NCBI GenBank assembly: GCA_943704525.1
Contig: CALSCQ010002808.1
Coordinates: 1 to 11,339 of the forward strand
From: Pigoraptor vietnamica
Taxonomy: Eukaryota > Opisthokonta > Filasterea
Direction: 5' to 3'
Length of the DNA stretch: 11,339 nt
The notes under the pieces were generated by a model. That model did no database searches. It had not been told where the DNA came from and was given only the letters and a program-made list of their open reading frames with translations. Each line of letters starts with the position of its first letter. Position 1 is the first letter of the stretch. The position numbers and the translations under genes are program-made. Shown here piece by piece: positions 7,836-11,339 of this stretch.

Positions 7836-7863
7836 GCAAGGCTTGTGCCTTGCCGGGCAAGGC
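7836..7863. repeat. Overlapping inverted repeats GCAAGGC / GCCTTGC / GCAAGGC
   Basis: GCAAGGC (7836-7842), GCCTTGC (7847-7853) and GCAAGGC (7857-7863) alternate, so the middle arm can pair with either neighbour. The right-hand hairpin extends to 8 bp (GCCTTGCC, G, GGCAAGGC; 7847-7863). It lies about 100 bp past the kinase stop codon on its 3' side. No poly-T follows, and terminators of this type are not expected in a eukaryote. It could be a 3'-UTR hairpin or chance. Confidence 0.5.
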
Positions 7864-7945
7864 CAACCTTTCAAGATATGACTGGACAGTACTTAATTAA
7901 CGAATAGTGTGAAGTGAAAATTTCAATCCGTAGCCCGCCCGATCC

Positions 7946-7951
7946 TTTAAT
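7946..7951 (-). promoter_or_regulatory. Possible polyadenylation signal ATTAAA
   Basis: On the - strand ATTAAA occurs 11 nt past the TGA (7965-7963) of the kinase gene. ATTAAA is a common variant of the AATAAA signal. The short distance to the stop is compatible with the compact 3' UTRs of small-intron protists, but only transcript ends could confirm it. Confidence 0.3.
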
Positions 7952-7962
7952 GTGCGGCCGCG

Positions 7963-10900
7963 TCAGCCCGCAATCCGCTGCAAGAACGATTTGAGCTGCG
8001 ACGACAATCCCGAGAGTGTGCTTCGACGTTTTGCTTGTGCGGGCTGCGAGTCGCCGTCATTGCCCATGAAGGCAAAAAAGTTGTCCGCCGCCATACCCGG
8101 CGGAAAATCACTGATCATGTGACGGAAATCGACCTCCGGGTCCCCGCTCTTGAAGGGGCGGATGACCGTGTCCTCCCAAAGATCGGCGACAGCAAGCATG
8201 CTCTCGAGAGAAGATGAGATGCTGCTGAAGAGCGGGCGAGAAGATGGCTCCGAAGACCAGCACGCGCGCATGAGCGCAGCATATTCTGCCGGAACGTTTG
8301 GGGGGACCGGCATCGGACGGTGCTCGGTGCGCACAACGTGCATGGCCAGCATTGGCGTCATGCCACTCGCATACCTACATTGATTTGTGTAAAAACTATG
8401 AGAATGAGTAAAGATAGCCACAAATTAGAACTCAAATGCCATAACAGTTGAGAGCACATGATTGGTCTTCTCTAGAACGCATCCCCAACACTCGCCGATA
8501 GGGCAGTCGCCGCGCCATTAGTTCCCAAAGAATGATACCTGTCGTGGAGTAGGACGTCAGCGTGGGCTCGAGTTCGAATAGTAGGATTAAATACAAAAAA
8601 AAACCGAGCCGTCGGCATTGCTTTAAACAATGATGGCTCAACAGAATTGAAAGCCGCAATTGAAGCGCCGAATTCACATACCGTAGCTGTAGACATCCGC
8701 CGCACCAGTGAGGTGGCGCGTTCCCACAATCAGTTCCGGGGCCATCCAGTAAAGTGTGCCCACAGATTGCGAGTCCGAGTGGGCCTTCTGGATTGTCGCA
8801 AGTCCGAAATCCGACACTGCAGCATCGATCAAGTCAATGCCTTCATGTAATGCATTGACATTACAATATGCGTTTCGCACCATCAAATTCAGCGCAGGAG
8901 ACTCGTTACGCGCAGGAGTGATATCACTTACCTTTCAGCCGTAGGCGATCGTCAATGAGAAGGTTCGGTGACTGCGGAATGCACAAGTAAAATACATAAA
9001 TCAAAATCAGGTCTGCCAACGCATGAAATGTATGCGTGGTCAAAAACCGAAGTAGTTAACACACATCAATTTCTCACAGCTACAAACATACCTTCAGGTC
9101 GAGGTGGAGGACTATGCTCGTGGTTGATAATGGGGCGCCAAAGGCACAACATAAACGTCAGCCAGCGCACCGCATTTTGCAGGATCAAATTGAATTGCAA
9201 TGGTACAGCAAAACAGCCGAACACAAACATTCCGCGACATGACGTACGAGGCGGATTGTTGGAATGAAGATACTCCATGCCCTTGGCCGCATCTGCGCAG
9301 TAACAACGATTGCATTATGAATCAGCAGAGCACAACAATTTCAAAATCGACAAATTAGACTCTCGATGATCATGTGACTGCTAGCGACTTGGCACGGTCA
9401 GGGTACGCACCCAGTGCAAAACGAATGCGAGTTCTCCAGTTGAATTCCTCGACAGGTAGGCGATCGAATGCATCGGTCAAAGATCCGTTGCTCATGAATT
9501 CGGTCACCAGCGCAATGTCCGGCTCTACAATAGGTAGTAGAAAACGTTGGGTTACAAATTAAACGTCCACTGCAATAAAGACAGTACAACTGCAACATCT
9601 ATAACTCTAATCCGTACCGAACACCGAGGCTCCCATGAACAGCACGATATTTGGATGCCTAAGTTTTGTAACCAGCTCGATCTCCTGCGGTGGAAAAAAA
9701 AAAAGACGACGGAGTAAAGACGCAGGTTCCAGTACAGTACAGCCATTTTCAGCGCGTCGCCGGCATCGGCTGGCCGATTTCGCACGAGCACAACACGAAA
9801 TAGCAGCAGAGGAGAACAACGATCCCGACAGGCACAAACGCGAACTGCACCTGCAAGAACGCATTCACGGCTGCATGGTAGGAGACGGCATCTTCGCGGC
9901 TCGTCTTCTTCATGTGGGATTTGAGGTCCACGCGAACCGACGTGTAGATATCCGTCTGCAGCCCGCTGTCCCCCGCGGCACCATCGGACTTTGCCGTCGA
10001 CCGCTCCGTGCCGCTCTCCGAAAGCGTCACGTTACTGTCGCGAATGACTTTGATCGCCACGGTGGCGCCGCGCAGTTGTCCGACAAAGACCCGCCCGAAC
10101 GATCCCTGTGCATCCGCACTCCAAAGGTTAACAATGCGTGCCTTGATCGTGTACATCTCACATGAATACTCTCGGGCTCCCGTCCCACACACCTGGCCGA
10201 TTACCCGCTCGAACACGAGGTCCTTAAAGTCGATGAGCCAGTTGCGCGACTTGGCGATGATCTGCCGGCGCTTGTACTTGTACCACACGCCGAAAACGAT
10301 CGCAAAGGCCGCGAATCCCAGCAGCGTCGTCGGGAGTATGATTTCGAGCGGCGCCCCAGAGCCTGCAAAATTGCGCGTGAAGCCAGTCAATCACAGTTGG
10401 CAGCGTGCAGTGTCAGCCGCAACGGCTGTATTGATCTCACCTGATGAGACGGGTCCCTGGCTGCACGTCGGGAAGCCCTCGGCGGTGACGCCGCGGCCCG
10501 TCAGGTAGACCGGGCATTCCGTTATCGAGACGATGAACGCCAGGGGGACCACCTCGGCAGCCGCGCCCTCGCCCGTGAGCTCCAGCTGGTACGTGCCCGC
10601 GTACCCAAACACCCCGTACGAAAACGGGATGATCGCATCCGTCGAGGACACCAGCGTGTCGCCAAACAGCCGGGCGCGGCTCGAGTTGAAGGCACCCGGC
10701 GGGACCGGCGAGAGTGACACGCGAATAACCGCGGGATTCTCGCGAAACGCCGACACTGGGCGCCCCTCGTGGTCGCGGAGGTCCAGGGAAAACGTGTGCC
10801 CCGTCTCGCCGCTGTAAACCGCCGCTGGGGGCGGGGTGATGACGTGCATGGTCGCGGGGCTTCCGGACACGTCCCCGGACGACGGCGCGGGCGCGACAGT

Positions 10901-11226
10901 CGCGTTGACGAACGAGAGCGGGACGACGCGAGGGTTCGACGCGTACAAAACAGAGCCCTGCTCGGCCGTGTTGTTCGCGAATGCGCACATGGTGCACATG
11001 ATGTCGTCGGGCCGCCCGCTGCGGACGGAAAGGGCCCCACCCGCATACTTGGCCGCGTTGCGGTAGAACGTGCTGCCGTTCAGTGCGAGCATGTTGTGGC
11101 CCCCGGAGAAGATTGCGCCGCCGTCCGTGCGCCTGGCCACATTGTCGCCAAACGTGCAGGCCAGCGCAGAAAGCGTCGCGTTTCCCTCAACGTGGACGGC
11201 GCCGCCATCGGCGCTCGCCACATTGC
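7963..11226 (-). CDS. Transmembrane TKL-type receptor kinase with Pmp-like ectodomain (5' incomplete)
   Basis: I assembled eleven exons: 11226-10441, 10362-10193, 10105-9851, 9684-9618, 9524-9411, 9292-9248, 9111-9092, 8971-8932, 8816-8682, 8538-8490 and 8374-7963. They encode the last ~697 residues. All introns start GT, end AG and keep phase; the 8489-8375 donor is the least certain. The ectodomain begins with Pmp-type FxxN and GGA(I/L/V) motifs (FGDN...GGAI, FYRN...GGAL; about 1-115), then a beta-rich region with several N-glycosylation sequons. A single membrane helix (about 269-289) is followed by basic KYKRR. Kinase landmarks are GQGSFGRV (318-325), VAIK with Lys338, Glu405 in helix C, HLDLK (482-486), SDFG (501-504), APE (525-527) and a C-lobe SSRP. 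About 65 residues separate Lys338 from Glu405, far more than usual. The C-terminal tail contains KRRSTLSGLSS, a possible basophilic phosphosite. The key catalytic residues are present, so activity is likely, with Ser/Thr or dual specificity. The ligand is unknown. The N-terminus and signal peptide lie outside the window. Confidence 0.88.
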
Positions 11227-11339
11227 CTGCAAGTTACTCGAGTAGGTCAGCGCAAGCGGAATGATTCTTAAAAGCCAGGCGAGATACGAAATGCCGAGTA
11301 CTGCAGAAACGTGTATGTGTGTGCGTGCGTTGGGGGGAG
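11227..11339 (-). other. 3' part of an upstream intron of the receptor kinase gene
   Basis: On the - strand this runs into ACTTGCAG at 11227, with a CTGAC branch-site-like motif about 22 nt upstream of the AG. The first visible exon begins in phase 1 (two bases of a split codon), so at least one more coding exon lies beyond the window edge. The GT-rich and G-run sequence at 11311-11337 supports non-coding status. Confidence 0.65.

Noticed and set aside
10414-10428. CAGCCG/CGGCTG hairpin inside the intron 10440-10363
   Set aside because: A 6-bp stem is easily due to chance in GC-rich sequence and does not overlap the splice sites or likely branch site.

Overview
This window is the left end of a linear eukaryotic chromosome. 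It opens with about 31 tandem CCCTAA units (TTAGGG on the other strand), then carries intron-containing, GC3-rich protein genes typical of a free-living amoebozoan. The best guess is an Acanthamoeba-like amoeba. This rests on the TTAGGG telomere, the short GT-AG introns (mostly 78-166 bp), an F-box/ankyrin gene, a Crinkler-type nuclease gene, and a transmembrane TKL receptor kinase with Pmp-like extracellular repeats. The species assignment is inference, because no marker gene is present.

Layout from the tip inward. The telomere spans 1-190 and contains an internal block of variant units. It is followed by about 130 bp of AT-richer sequence and an open frame on the + strand (324-1052) that has no ATG and may be a truncated gene. 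It converges on a single-exon F-box/ankyrin-like gene on the - strand (2951-1128). A 1.2 kb intergenic stretch (2952-4176) holds a small dispersed repeat family, a 21-C homopolymer, an (AC)7 run and two CACGTG palindromes. Next is a three-exon Crinkler/PD-(D/E)XK nuclease-fold gene on the - strand (6087-4177). About 1.5 kb of GT-rich satellite follows (6290-7740), with a 34-38 bp minisatellite and a second 30-36 bp repeat. The right third (11226-7963, - strand) is the 3' part of a receptor kinase gene. I resolved it into eleven exons, and its 5' end lies outside the window.

The three confident genes all read toward the telomere. They are not an operon. Their common theme is sensing, interaction and effector functions (receptor kinase, F-box adaptor, Crinkler nuclease), which fits a subtelomeric accessory compartment. 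The most informative results are the reconstructed gene models. The Crinkler gene has a coiled-coil N-terminus joined by two phase-matched introns. In the kinase gene, the catalytic-loop residues sit on a predicted 20-nt micro-exon, the HRD motif reads HLD, and the kinase N-lobe has a long insert. I found no tRNA, rRNA, CRISPR or recognisable transposon.
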